Assembly (NCBI GenBank): GCA_029263095.1
Contig: JAJCYA010000019.1
Span: 1 to 64,000 of the forward strand
Length of the DNA: 64,000 nt
Origin: Acidimicrobiia bacterium
GTDB taxonomy: Bacteria; Actinomycetota; Acidimicrobiia; Spongiisociales; UBA11373
Direction of reading: 5' to 3'
The notes below the pieces were generated by a model that was given only the letters and a program-made list of their open reading frames with translations, ran no database searches and was not told the origin of the DNA. Made by a program: the position numbers and the translations under genes. Each line of letters starts with the position of its first letter. Position 1 is the first letter of the stretch. Below are positions 23,192 through 31,858 of this stretch, in pieces.

Positions 23192-24079
23192 GTGCTCCGC
23201 TCATACGGTGCACGGCTGGCGGTGCCACTCCTATTCACAACAATCGTGATCTTGGTCGGGCTCGAGATCGCCCGATCACCTCGGGCCGACGCGGCTGACG
23301 TATGTCGCATGACACCGAGTGGAGTCGACTGCAGCTACTCGGGGTCGACGAGCACATCCTCGAGTTCGAGCAAGCTAGGCGCGACCAAGCCGACCCATAC
23401 GCCACTGCCTCCGCTGCGATACCTCGCCACCAGTGGTGGTCGCTGCTGGTACTGGTCTCGCTATCGACCCGGATTCGACTCGTGGAACCCGGCCTATGAC
23501 CAGTCGATAATCCTCACCCGATGGCGCCTCCCGGCGTGTAGCGGTCGCAGCGCGGCAGCGGCCCCGGTAACCGTGATCGACGTCTCGGTCCGGGCATGGG
23601 CGGTGTTCCGATCGTTTCCGCTCGACACCCCACGATTCAACATGTCGCCCGACACCGGCATCACCAATCTGGCGTCCCGGCTCCACCTCGAGCAACCCAC
23701 GACGTTCACGCATGCCGAAACACTGCCCGACGGGCGGAGGCTCGAAGTCCACGCTTGGGTGACCGCGGTCTGGGTCGAGTGGAGCGACGGCACTCCCGCC
23801 TCGGGTCACGCACTCGCCTCAGCCGTCGGGGACCCCGGCGCTGTCCGACACACCTACAGCCTCAAGACCTGTCCTCCCGATTACCGGACCAGCCATCTCG
23901 ACGGTCCCAAGTGCCACCCTGCCCAAGACCGCTACCCGATAACGACGACCCTTGTTTGGACGGCCCGCTACCGCGCTGGTGCTTCCTGGCAACAACTCGG
24001 GACGATCGATCGAGCAAGTTCGATCAGATACGACGTCGATGAGATTCTCGGGGTCCTACAGCTTCCGGGTGGCACCTAG
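23192..24079 (+). CDS. Secreted protein of unknown function
   Basis: 295 residues. N-terminal signal or anchor (residues 6-27, ARLAVPLLFTTIVILVGLEIARS, after LRSYG), then a short Ser-rich linker (STSTSSSSSK). The mature part has tryptophan- and arginine-rich stretches, CRMTPSGVDC and CPPDYRTSHLDGPKC, suggesting disulfides and an extracytoplasmic place. No family is recognised. Start is GTG 23192, after TACGGT 6 nt upstream. The thioesterase gene starts 22 nt after its stop, so they may be co-transcribed. Confidence 0.7.
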   Translation: MLRSYGARLAVPLLFTTIVILVGLEIARSPRADAADVCRMTPSGVDCSYSGSTSTSSSSSKLGATKPTHTPLPPLRYLATSGGRCWYWSRYRPGFDSWNPAYDQSIILTRWRLPACSGRSAAAAPVTVIDVSVRAWAVFRSFPLDTPRFNMSPDTGITNLASRLHLEQPTTFTHAETLPDGRRLEVHAWVTAVWVEWSDGTPASGHALASAVGDPGAVRHTYSLKTCPPDYRTSHLDGPKCHPAQDRYPITTTLVWTARYRAGASWQQLGTIDRASSIRYDVDEILGVLQLPGGT

Positions 24080-24101
24080 CAGCCCGCCTAGGCTCGACGA
24101 G

Positions 24102-24509
24102 GTGCACCGCACGACGATCCAAGTTCGCTGGGGCGAGCTCGACCCCTACAACCACGTCAATCATGCCGTGTACTCGTCCTATCTGGAGCACGCCCGAGTT
24201 GCCGCCCTCACCGCCCTCGATCGCGGCATGGATGACCTTCACGGTTCCGGTTATCAGATAGTCGTGGTCCGATCCGACGTACGTTTCAGAGCCTCCGCCA
24301 CTGCCGGCGATGAACTGGCAATCACCACGTGGATTGCCGAGATGAAGGGGACGAGCACGGTGTGGGGTCAGACGATCGATCGCGGCGAGGAACGCGTCGT
24401 CGATGCCGAGATACACGCCGCGTGTCTCACCTTGCAGGGGAAACCGACCCGAATCCCCGACGAGTTGCGTCGAGCTCTCAGCACTCTGGTTGTGTCTACC
24501 CTGGCTTGA
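24102..24509 (+). CDS. Acyl-CoA thioesterase (hot-dog fold, 4HBT)
   Basis: 135 residues of the hot-dog fold: IQVRWGELDPYNHVNHAVYSSYLEHARVA carries the catalytic Asp of the 4-hydroxybenzoyl-CoA thioesterase group (WGELD.YNHVNH). Such enzymes release acyl groups from CoA in lipid metabolism; the chain-length range is unknown. Start is GTG 24102, 7 nt after TAGGCT. Its TGA shares the A with the next ATG (TGATG), coupling it to the PPOX/F420 gene. Confidence 0.88.
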   Translation: MHRTTIQVRWGELDPYNHVNHAVYSSYLEHARVAALTALDRGMDDLHGSGYQIVVVRSDVRFRASATAGDELAITTWIAEMKGTSTVWGQTIDRGEERVVDAEIHAACLTLQGKPTRIPDELRRALSTLVVSTLA

Positions 24510-24919
24510 TGCTCGATGAATCGACACCTACCGGAGCCAAGGCGCTGGCTCTACTCGAAGACGCCCAGGTCGTGTGGCTGACCACCGTGCGGCCGGGGGG
24601 ACAGCCCCAATCCTCTCCTGTGTGGTTCGTTATCGACGACGACGAGTTCCTCATCTACAGCCTCGCCGGTACCGCCCGCATCTCCAACATCGCTTCGAAT
24701 CCTCTGGTTTCGCTCAACCTAGACAGCAACGCAGGCGCCGACGTCGTTGCAGTCGAAGGAACGGCGCGCGAGGTCGAGGGACCTCCGAGTACCGAGCATG
24801 TCGCCTATCAGGACAAATACCGCGACGGAATCCAACGAATCGGCCACACGCCAGAATCGTTCGCCCAGCAGTACTCGGTCGTCTTGCGAATCACCCCCAA
24901 GCGTTGGCGCATCCACTGA
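24509..24919 (+). CDS. PPOX-class F420-dependent or FMN-binding enzyme (TIGR03667-like)
   Basis: 136 residues; split-barrel family typical of actinobacteria, whose members use the deazaflavin F420. The pattern LEDAQVVWLTTVRPGGQPQSSPVWFV and the C-terminal RITPKRWRIH (the family ends with this W/R motif) support the assignment. Some relatives bind FMN or biliverdin instead. Start is ATG 24509, overlapping the thioesterase stop and 6 nt after TACCCT, so it may also have its own start. Presence of an F420-family enzyme fits an actinobacterium. Confidence 0.82.
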   Translation: MLDESTPTGAKALALLEDAQVVWLTTVRPGGQPQSSPVWFVIDDDEFLIYSLAGTARISNIASNPLVSLNLDSNAGADVVAVEGTAREVEGPPSTEHVAYQDKYRDGIQRIGHTPESFAQQYSVVLRITPKRWRIH

Positions 24920-24962
24920 ATCATGGAATGATCTAGCCGATCCAGCCGTTGCGGAGACCGAC

Positions 24963-25385
24963 ATGCGCAGAAGAAAACGGGCAAAGCCGCTCGTCATCGA
25001 CCAGCTCGACGAGTTGAAGGGCCTCACCGCCGAGGGTATGCCCATCCTCATCGACTTCTGGCAGCAAGGCTGCGCGCCCTGCAAAGTAATGGACGGCATC
25101 GTCAACGAGCTGGCGGTCGATTTCCAAGGCGCGGCTCACATCGTGAAGGTCGATGTTGGGCGGGTTCCCGGAGCAGCGGCGGCATTCAAGGTGCAGTCGA
25201 CACCCACCTTCGTCATCCTGGGACGATCCCAGAAGAAACCGTCGAAAAAGGCTCGCAAACGCGCAGCAACTGCCGGTGCACCGGCCCAGAAGGGCCACAG
25301 CCCGCGCTGGCGTGGAAGCGGTCTGGTCAAAAAGGACGTACTCGAGCGGGCTCTCGTCTCCAACGGAGCCATTCGGGAAACCTAG
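24963..25385 (+). CDS. Thioredoxin-like protein with basic insert
   Basis: 140 residues. The thioredoxin core is ILIDFWQQGCAPCKVMDGI with the redox pair CAPC in place of the usual WCGPC, then VKVDVGRV and the cis-Pro STPTFVIL. Between the last strand and last helix is a Lys/Arg-rich stretch (SQKKPSKKARKRA through SPRWRG, about residues 84-115) not found in ordinary thioredoxins. It could bind nucleic acid or an acidic partner. A GGAGA ribosome site precedes the ATG at 24963 (the longer frame lies over the upstream gene). Confidence 0.85.
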   Translation: MRRRKRAKPLVIDQLDELKGLTAEGMPILIDFWQQGCAPCKVMDGIVNELAVDFQGAAHIVKVDVGRVPGAAAAFKVQSTPTFVILGRSQKKPSKKARKRAATAGAPAQKGHSPRWRGSGLVKKDVLERALVSNGAIRET

Positions 25386-25439
25386 AACCCGTACCGTCGC
25401 CCGAGTGGCCGTGCTACGAAAACGCCTAGTCTGCTTGCC

Positions 25440-25817
25440 ATGTCTGACTGGTCCGGTTCCCGACCCCCGCGTCCGATCTTCTTCGGACTCGCGCTCATCA
25501 CGATCGGTGTGTTGTTCCTGCTCCGAGAACTCGATGTGGTTCCCGATATCGGCTTGTGGACGCTGATATGGCTCGCCCTTGGTTCCTGGCTCTTCTTGGG
25601 GACACTCGCCGGCAATCGGCGCGGCTGGTTCTGGCCGCTGACACTCCTGCTCATAGGGTCATTCATGCTGCTGCGAGACCTCGAAGTGCTCGACCGCAGC
25701 TTCTCGATCTGGCCGATCGTGATCATCGCTCTTGGGCTGTCGATGGTGCTCGAAGCCTCCTCATGGGGAAGCAAGGGCAGGAAGCGCAAGATGCCCCCGT
25801 GGGAGATCGAGCGCTAG
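25440..25817 (+). CDS. Small membrane protein, LiaF/DUF5668-like
   Basis: 125 residues with three or four hydrophobic segments (residues 13-28, 38-54, 63-78, 88-104) and the repeated FGLALITIGVLFLLRELDVV / WPLTLLLIGSFMLLRDLEVL pattern, a tandem helix pair seen in LiaF-TM and DUF5668 proteins linked to cell-envelope stress. The C-terminus (KGRKRKMPPWEIER) is basic. Its function is not known. Start is ATG 25440, 7 nt after TAGTCT. Confidence 0.78.
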   Translation: MSDWSGSRPPRPIFFGLALITIGVLFLLRELDVVPDIGLWTLIWLALGSWLFLGTLAGNRRGWFWPLTLLLIGSFMLLRDLEVLDRSFSIWPIVIIALGLSMVLEASSWGSKGRKRKMPPWEIER

Positions 25818-25888
25818 AGCACCGGAGTCGCCAGGCCCCTGTCTCGAACCGATAGCACGTCGCTTGCCGTCGACTGGGTGGCCGACCC

Positions 25889-25917
25889 CTGACGACTTCC
25901 TCGCCACTCCCTAGTCT
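25889..25917 (+). promoter_or_regulatory. Promoter of ctpE: CTGACG-N17-TAGTCT
   Basis: CTGACG (25889-25894) and TAGTCT (25912-25917) are separated by 17 bp, the ideal sigma-70 spacing. The -10 ends 9 nt before the ATG of ctpE, so the message would have almost no leader. Confidence 0.6.
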
Positions 25918-25926
25918 CAAGCCTCG

Positions 25927-28380
25927 ATGGAGAGCCCTTCGGTACCAACCCAGACGCCGCACCTGATCGGTCTGAGCACGACAGACGTCAATCAGCGCAT
26001 CGCAGCCGGTGCCGTCAATCGAGTTGCCACCGGACCGACCCGAACCGGCACAGAGATCGTGCGGGCCAACGTCTTCACGGTCTTCAATCTCATGTTGAGC
26101 GTGCTCCTTGTCGTCGTGCTCTTCGTCGCTCCACCACAGGACGCCCTGTTCGGAGTCGTGCTCGTCACAAACGCCCTGATCGGGATCGTTCAGGAGCTTC
26201 GCGCCAAACGCACGCTCGATCGGCTGGCGTTGCTGAGCGCACCAAAGGTCGTGGTCATCCGGGACGATCGGCGATGGGAAGTACAGGTCGATGAGGTCGT
26301 ACTCGACGACCTGCTGGTGGCCGCACCCGGTGACCAGATCGTGGTCGATGGAGTCGTCGTTCGATCCGATGGACTTGAGGTCGACGAGTCACTTCTGACG
26401 GGCGAGTCGGACGCGATCATCAAGGAAGTGGCGGATGAGGTTCTGTCGGGCTCCTTCGTCTCGGCGGGAGCCGGCGTATACAAGGCACGTCGCGTCGGTG
26501 CCGACGCCTATGCCGCGACACTGGCTGAGGAAGCCAGAAAGTTCACACTGGTTCGCTCGGAGCTGAGACGTGGCATCGACTGGATCCTCAAGACCATCGC
26601 TTGGCTGATGTTGCCGATGATGGCCTTGTTGGCATGGAGCCAAGTCAAAGCCAACGACGAGTTGACTGAAGCTATCCGGGTGGCGGTCGCCGGGATGGTC
26701 GCGATGATTCCCCAGGGTCTGGTACTTCTCACCTCGGTGGCATTCGCCGTTGGTGTGGTACGTCTCGGGCGACATCGGGTGCTCGTACAGGAGTTGCCCG
26801 CAGTGGAGGGATTGGCGCGAGTAGATGTCGTCTGCTTCGACAAGACGGGCACCCTCACAGAGGGGCGACTAGCGGTCGACGAAGTCCGATTGCTCCAGGA
26901 CCGGGATGACGCGGTGCAAGCCCTGGGCGCCCTCGCGGCTGCCGACACCAGCCCGAACGCCACGATGCGAGCGGTTGCAGACCAGTTCGACGAGCCAATC
27001 GGGTGGTGGAGAACCGAGACCATGCCGTTCTCCTCGGCGCGCAAATGGTCGGCGGCCGGCTTCGGTGACTTCGGTTCGTGGGTGATCGGAGCCCCCGAGA
27101 TGATCCTCCCCAATGATCCCGAGATTGAAGCTGCTGCCGGTTCGGCTGCCGCCGAGGGCAAGCGGGTTCTACTTCTTGCCCACTCTCCGGCCTCGCTCGC
27201 AGGCGACACACTTCCCGACGGATTGGTCGGAATCGCCATCGTCCTGCTTTCCGATGTGATCAGGCCAGATGCGGCCGCCACGCTGGCGTACTTCGCCGAA
27301 CAGGGAGTGGCCACAAAGGTGATCAGCGGTGATCACCCCGAGACCGTGGCAGCGATCGCCAGGGCGGTGGGTCTTCCGGGAGCGGACCAGGTGGTGGATG
27401 CCAGGAACCTTCCCGAAGACGATGCCTCCCTCGTGGCGGTCATCGAACAAGGAACTGTGTTCGGACGAGTCACGCCCCACCAGAAGCGCGCCATGGTCGG
27501 CGCGCTCCAAGCGCGCGGCCACGTCGTGGCCATGACGGGTGACGGCGTAAACGACGTACTCGCCCTAAAGGATGCCGATATCGGTATCGCCATGGGATCG
27601 GGGTCCTCCGCATCCAGGTCCGTATCCCAACTCGTACTGCTGGACGGATCCTTCGACACCTTGCCTTTTGTCGTCGCTGAAGGACGGCGCGTGATCGCCA
27701 ACATTGAACGAGTCGCCAACCTGTTTGTCACCAAGACGGTGTATGCGTTGCTGCTGGCCGTGCTGGTGGTCGTCTTCGCCAGGCCCTTTCCGTTCGTCCC
27801 CCGCCACTTGACGCTCGTGGGAACTCTGACCATCGGGGCCCCCGGATTCTTCTTGGCGCTGGCCCCGACCTCCGTGCGGGCAAGGCCCGGATTTGTTGCT
27901 CGCGTTCTCCGGTTCGCTGTTCCCGTGGGAGCCCTCGCGGCAGCAGCCACCTACGCCGCATACGAGCTAGCGATCGCGGAGGATGTCACTCTCCTGCGTG
28001 CTCGCACCCTGGCAACCCTGGTATTGGTTTCGGTCGGTCTATTCGCACTCGTAGTGAACTCGAGGCCGCTCACGGCCGGGCGACGGGTCCTCACCGGAGG
28101 GATGGCCGGGTTCTTCGGACTGGTCCTGCTACTCCCGTCGTTGCGCATCTTCTTCGAGCTCGAACTGCCCCGCCTGGTGATCGTCCTGGCCGGCATCGGC
28201 ATCATCGGCATGACCGGAGGCGTGATGTATGGGGCCCTTCGCGCCTTTGGCTGGCTCAAACAGGTGCCCACGTTGCTCCGCACACCGTTCGAACCGGGGC
28301 GGGCGACCGGCCTCCTTGCCGGGCTACGCCGGGTGACCCAGCGATCCCGGCCTGTCGCAGACCCGACGGAGCAGGGCTGA
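25927..28380 (+). CDS. ctpE: P-type ATPase, CtpE-like (putative calcium transporter)
   Basis: 817 residues with the order typical of mycobacterial CtpE, a calcium-uptake P-type ATPase. LTGES is at residues 157-161 (actuator domain), FDKTGTLTEG at 304-313 with Asp305 phosphorylated, and TGDGVND in the hinge. Membrane helices flank these, with four or five after residue 620. A difference stands out: the M4 motif is PQGL (262-265) where CtpE and other Ca-ATPases have PEGL, so an ion-binding Glu is Gln here. Calcium specificity is therefore inferred from homology only. Promoter CTGACG-N17-TAGTCT is immediately upstream. Confidence 0.87.
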   Translation: MESPSVPTQTPHLIGLSTTDVNQRIAAGAVNRVATGPTRTGTEIVRANVFTVFNLMLSVLLVVVLFVAPPQDALFGVVLVTNALIGIVQELRAKRTLDRLALLSAPKVVVIRDDRRWEVQVDEVVLDDLLVAAPGDQIVVDGVVVRSDGLEVDESLLTGESDAIIKEVADEVLSGSFVSAGAGVYKARRVGADAYAATLAEEARKFTLVRSELRRGIDWILKTIAWLMLPMMALLAWSQVKANDELTEAIRVAVAGMVAMIPQGLVLLTSVAFAVGVVRLGRHRVLVQELPAVEGLARVDVVCFDKTGTLTEGRLAVDEVRLLQDRDDAVQALGALAAADTSPNATMRAVADQFDEPIGWWRTETMPFSSARKWSAAGFGDFGSWVIGAPEMILPNDPEIEAAAGSAAAEGKRVLLLAHSPASLAGDTLPDGLVGIAIVLLSDVIRPDAAATLAYFAEQGVATKVISGDHPETVAAIARAVGLPGADQVVDARNLPEDDASLVAVIEQGTVFGRVTPHQKRAMVGALQARGHVVAMTGDGVNDVLALKDADIGIAMGSGSSASRSVSQLVLLDGSFDTLPFVVAEGRRVIANIERVANLFVTKTVYALLLAVLVVVFARPFPFVPRHLTLVGTLTIGAPGFFLALAPTSVRARPGFVARVLRFAVPVGALAAAATYAAYELAIAEDVTLLRARTLATLVLVSVGLFALVVNSRPLTAGRRVLTGGMAGFFGLVLLLPSLRIFFELELPRLVIVLAGIGIIGMTGGVMYGALRAFGWLKQVPTLLRTPFEPGRATGLLAGLRRVTQRSRPVADPTEQG

Positions 28381-28386
28381 AGACGG

Positions 28387-28477
28387 CGACCAGCGACCAG
28401 CGACCAGCGACCAGCGACCAGCGACCAGCGACCAGCGACCAGCGACCAGCGACCAGCGACCAGCGACCAGCGACCAG
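28387..28477. repeat. 13-copy heptanucleotide tandem repeat (CGACCAG)
   Basis: CGACCAG is repeated exactly 13 times without interruption. It lies between the stop codons of the convergent ctpE and ATP-grasp genes, 6 nt after the ctpE stop and 4 nt before the ATP-grasp stop. It encodes nothing here. Because the unit is 7 bp, changes in copy number would not affect either protein. Confidence 0.95.
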
Positions 28478-28481
28478 ATTC

Positions 28482-29702
28482 TTATTCGATCTCGATCTCG
28501 ATGTCGAGTAGGTCGTGTGCTTCCCGCAGCGAGGCCTCCACCACTCGCGGATCGTCGCCGCGAGCGATGATGAAGCCGAGGTAGCGATCACCCTCGGGGA
28601 GCGGGCGGATCCGCCTCCCGATCGGGACGGTGATCGTGATCTCCTCAATCCCATCGACCTCCGCCACTGCCTCTCGGCCGCGGACGGCACGCAATATGCC
28701 ATCGCCGGGGATCGGAATCATCATTGCTCCCGAGGCCCGTCCGGAGATACGCATACCCCGTCGGTTCATACCGAGGGCGGCCCGGAGCAACAGGACCTCC
28801 AGGCTCTGGGAGAGCATTCCGAATCTCAGCGAACGACCACACAAACCGCCGATCGAGCGAGCGGCTACCTCGACGAGCCTTGGTCCCTTTGGTGTGAGAC
28901 GCACCTCGGCATGAATCGGCCCGAAGGCCAGTCCAAGAGCGTCTGCCGATTCCTCCACCAGAGTCGCAACCTCGTCCAGCAGTGGTTCTGGGTGACACGA
29001 CGGTGTCACATAGAGCGTCTCTTCGAAGAATGGTCCGTTGAGAGGGTCCGGCTTGTCGAAGACCGCCAGCACCTCCAAGCCGGCGGTCGACACCAATCCC
29101 TCAACGGCGATCTCGGGGCCCACCAGATACTCCTCGAGGAGAAGGTGCTCGCCTGAGACTCCGGCTTCCTCCTGGATGGCGCGAATCCTCGCCACCGCCG
29201 CTTCGAGTTCGGACTCGTCATCGACCCGAATCACGCCGCGACTCGCCGACAGCGACACCGGCTTTATGACGAGTGGGAATCCGATTGATGCCGCCGCCCT
29301 GATCGCAGAACCGTTGACTTCCAGTTCCTCGAATTCGGGTTGCGGCACTTTGCCCGCCAACAGCCGACGCATCACAAGCTTGTCGCGCGTCGCCGCGACG
29401 GACGAAGGAGCGTTGTGAGGGAGACCGAGTAGCTCCGCGGTGAGCGCCGCCGCCATTACGCCTGCGTCATCGACACCGACAACCGCGTCCAACGGGTGAA
29501 CTCGGGCCCGCTCGACCAAGGCAGCGGCAGCCGCCGCCGGATCGGCGCAATCGACGATCACCACATCAAGGATCCGACCCGACGCAATGCCGAGAGAAGC
29601 GTCCGAGGCCACAACGAGATCGGTGCCGAGCTCGGTGGCAGCCGCAACGAAGTCGGGGCCTCGATATGACGAGGTGGGAAGAACAAGACCGATGGTGGGC
29701 AC
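28482..29702 (-). CDS. ATP-grasp family ligase, substrate unknown
   Basis: 406 residues with an ATP-grasp domain: PLVIKPVSLSASRGVIRVDDESEL (about 145-168), LLLEEYLVGPEIAVEGL (about 185-201) with the catalytic acidic residues, and a C-terminal VEVAARSIGGLCG near 275-287. The family includes BacD-like dipeptide ligases and carbamoyl-phosphate-like enzymes; the exact product is not readable. Start is uncertain: GTG 29702, GTG 29720 or TTG 29735 are in frame; I give GTG 29702 because it begins the nucleotide-binding strand (PTIGLVLP). It is divergent from nfuA-egtBCD, with 60 bp between. Confidence 0.82.
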   Translation of the reverse strand: MPTIGLVLPTSSYRGPDFVAAATELGTDLVVASDASLGIASGRILDVVIVDCADPAAAAAALVERARVHPLDAVVGVDDAGVMAAALTAELLGLPHNAPSSVAATRDKLVMRRLLAGKVPQPEFEELEVNGSAIRAAASIGFPLVIKPVSLSASRGVIRVDDESELEAAVARIRAIQEEAGVSGEHLLLEEYLVGPEIAVEGLVSTAGLEVLAVFDKPDPLNGPFFEETLYVTPSCHPEPLLDEVATLVEESADALGLAFGPIHAEVRLTPKGPRLVEVAARSIGGLCGRSLRFGMLSQSLEVLLLRAALGMNRRGMRISGRASGAMMIPIPGDGILRAVRGREAVAEVDGIEEITITVPIGRRIRPLPEGDRYLGFIIARGDDPRVVEASLREAHDLLDIEIEIE

Positions 29703-29762
29703 GGACCAATGATGGCCCACACGACCGTCTAGCAAGAACCGCGTCGGTACGATGATGCGCTC

Positions 29763-30377
29763 ATGCCACGTGAAGCGAACCCCCTCACCCTGACAGACGA
29801 GGCAGTCGCGGCGATTCTCGGGATCCGTGCCGACGAGCCCGACGCCGCCGACCTTGCCCTCACGATCGCGATCACCGGAGCGCGCAATGCGCAGTTCGTA
29901 TACGAGCTGACATTCATTCCGCTTGCCGATGCAGCCGACGACGACGTCCTACAACGGTTTGGTGAGCTCCCAGTCGTCACCCGATCCGACAGTGTCGATC
30001 GACTTGAGGGTGCGACGATCAGTGTGCGAGACGGCGGACTCGCCGTCGACAACCCGACCTCGCCCAGCCCGCCCATGGCAGCTGGACCCGGAACCACGGA
30101 CGGACCCGTCGCCGATCGCATCCGACAAGTGCTCGAGAATCAGATCAATCCTGCCATCGCCTCCCACGGGGGTTTCGCGGAGCTGGTGAGCGTGGAAGAT
30201 GACACCGCATACCTCAGAATGGGAGGCGGGTGTCAGGGGTGCGGACTCGCTCAAGTCACATTGAGCCAAGGCATTGAGGTGGCGATCAAGGAAGCAGTTC
30301 CCGAGATCAATCACGTAGTCGATGCCACCGATCACGACTCGGGCGCCAACCCCTACTACGAGTCGGCGAAGAAATGA
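29763..30377 (+). CDS. nfuA: NfuA-like iron-sulfur carrier protein
   Basis: 204 residues. The C-terminal NifU domain (about 115-190) has GGGCQGCGLAQVTLSQGIE, where the CxxC holds a [4Fe-4S] cluster between two subunits. The N-terminal half has the A-type (IscA-like) fold pattern, for example LTLTDEAVAAILGIRA, but carries no cysteine at all, as in E. coli NfuA, so it is a degenerate, structural or targeting domain. The role is cluster delivery to other Fe-S proteins. ATG 29763 follows TACGAT by 9 nt. Head of the group leading into egtB, with 136 bp between. Confidence 0.88.
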   Translation: MPREANPLTLTDEAVAAILGIRADEPDAADLALTIAITGARNAQFVYELTFIPLADAADDDVLQRFGELPVVTRSDSVDRLEGATISVRDGGLAVDNPTSPSPPMAAGPGTTDGPVADRIRQVLENQINPAIASHGGFAELVSVEDDTAYLRMGGGCQGCGLAQVTLSQGIEVAIKEAVPEINHVVDATDHDSGANPYYESAKK

Positions 30378-30513
30378 CCGTCGGCGGACGCCGGCGAGTC
30401 ATCAGTCCCCCATCATCAGTCCCCCGCCACAGCCGGCGATCGAGCACCCGGTATCAGTCGGTGACTTGCGCCGGAATGCCAAGACACGCGCGACTGTTGG
30501 AGTGCAGCACGCC

Positions 30514-31857
30514 ATGACGACCGACATTCGCGGACATCGCACCACAACTGCCGAAGCTCGGGATCAGTTGGCGGCGCGACTCGAGTTCTACCGCCGTCGC
30601 ACCAAGCAGCTGATCGCCCCGCTGGATGACGACGATCTACATCGCCAGCACAACCCGATCATGAGCCCGCTCGTGTGGGATGTCGGTCACGTCGGCAACT
30701 TCGAGGAGCTGTGGCTGCTGCGCCGGCTGGACGGCCGACCCGCGCACGACCTGCGCCTCGACGAGATGTACAACCCATTCGACAATCCGCGATGGACCCG
30801 CGGTGAGCTCCCCCTGCTGAATCGCAGTCAGGCGATCGAGTACATAGACGAGGTGAGGGGTGACGCTCTCGAGATCGTGCGCCGCACCGACCTGGACCCT
30901 GCGAATCCGCTGGTCCGCGACGGCTACGTGTTTCAAATGGTCATCCAGCACGAAGCCCAGCACCAAGAGACCATGCTCCAGGAGCTCGACTTGCGAGATG
31001 ACCTTCCTGCGTACGGGGACGTCGCTCGGCCCCATAGCGCCACCTCACGCCCGGTAGACGACACAGAGCGGGTCGCAATACCCGGCGGCCCCTTCCTCCT
31101 CGGCACCAATGACACCACAGAGGGATACGACAACGAGCGACCCCAGCACGAAGTCGAGCTGGCGACATTCACCATCGATCGATTCCCAGTCAGCAACCGG
31201 CGGTATGCCGAGTTCATCGAGGCCGGTGGCTACGAACGAGCGGATCTGTGGACGAATGAAGGATGGGATTGGCGCACGGGAGTCGACATCGACGCTCCAC
31301 AGGGTTGGACCCGCCGAGTGGGCGGAGTTTGGTTGATTCGCCGATTCGGACACGTACTGGATCTCGATGCGACCGAGCCGGTACAGCACGTGTCGTTCCA
31401 CGAGGCCGAGGCGTTCGCCCGCTATGCCGGTGGCCGCCTCCCCAGCGAGGCAGAGTGGAAAAAGGCGGCCACCTGGGGTCCAGAAGCCACCGCACCAAAC
31501 GTGTACCCGTGGGGCTCGGCGGTACCAACGCTCGACCACGCCAACATCGGTCACGTCGGGTGGGGACCCGCGCCGGTGGGGTCCTACCCAGCTGGGGCGT
31601 CGGCCTACGGCGTCGAACAGCTTCTCGGCGATGTCTATGAGTGGACATCATCACACTTCGCCGGCTACTCCGGCTTCACATCATTCCCCTATCCGGAGTA
31701 CTCCGAGGTGTTCTTCGGCGATCCCGAATACCGTGTGCTGCGCGGTGCGTCTTGGGCCACCTCCACCGATGCGACACGGAGCACGTTTCGCAACTGGGAC
31801 TATCGGATTCGGCGGCAGATCTTCTCCGGTATTCGCCTCGCCTGGGATGGAGCGTGA
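30514..31857 (+). CDS. egtB: Hercynylcysteine sulfoxide synthase EgtB
   Basis: 447 residues. Non-haem iron enzyme that joins hercynine to gamma-glutamylcysteine or cysteine, in ergothioneine synthesis. The N-terminal DinB-like domain holds the iron ligands: His59 (WDVGHVGN), His146 and His150 (IQHEAQHQ), matching the three-His facial triad of EgtB. The C-terminal formylglycine-generating-like domain has GGPFLLGT, FPVSNRRYAEF and WEWTSSHF-like VYEWTSSHF. ATG 30514 is the family start; the open frame extends upstream without homology. egtC starts one base after its stop, so they are translationally coupled. Confidence 0.96.
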   Translation: MTTDIRGHRTTTAEARDQLAARLEFYRRRTKQLIAPLDDDDLHRQHNPIMSPLVWDVGHVGNFEELWLLRRLDGRPAHDLRLDEMYNPFDNPRWTRGELPLLNRSQAIEYIDEVRGDALEIVRRTDLDPANPLVRDGYVFQMVIQHEAQHQETMLQELDLRDDLPAYGDVARPHSATSRPVDDTERVAIPGGPFLLGTNDTTEGYDNERPQHEVELATFTIDRFPVSNRRYAEFIEAGGYERADLWTNEGWDWRTGVDIDAPQGWTRRVGGVWLIRRFGHVLDLDATEPVQHVSFHEAEAFARYAGGRLPSEAEWKKAATWGPEATAPNVYPWGSAVPTLDHANIGHVGWGPAPVGSYPAGASAYGVEQLLGDVYEWTSSHFAGYSGFTSFPYPEYSEVFFGDPEYRVLRGASWATSTDATRSTFRNWDYRIRRQIFSGIRLAWDGA

Positions 31858-31858
31858 C

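Noticed and set aside
28387-28477. Could be a CRISPR array.
   Set aside because: The unit is 7 bp and repeats back-to-back with no spacers and no cas genes nearby.
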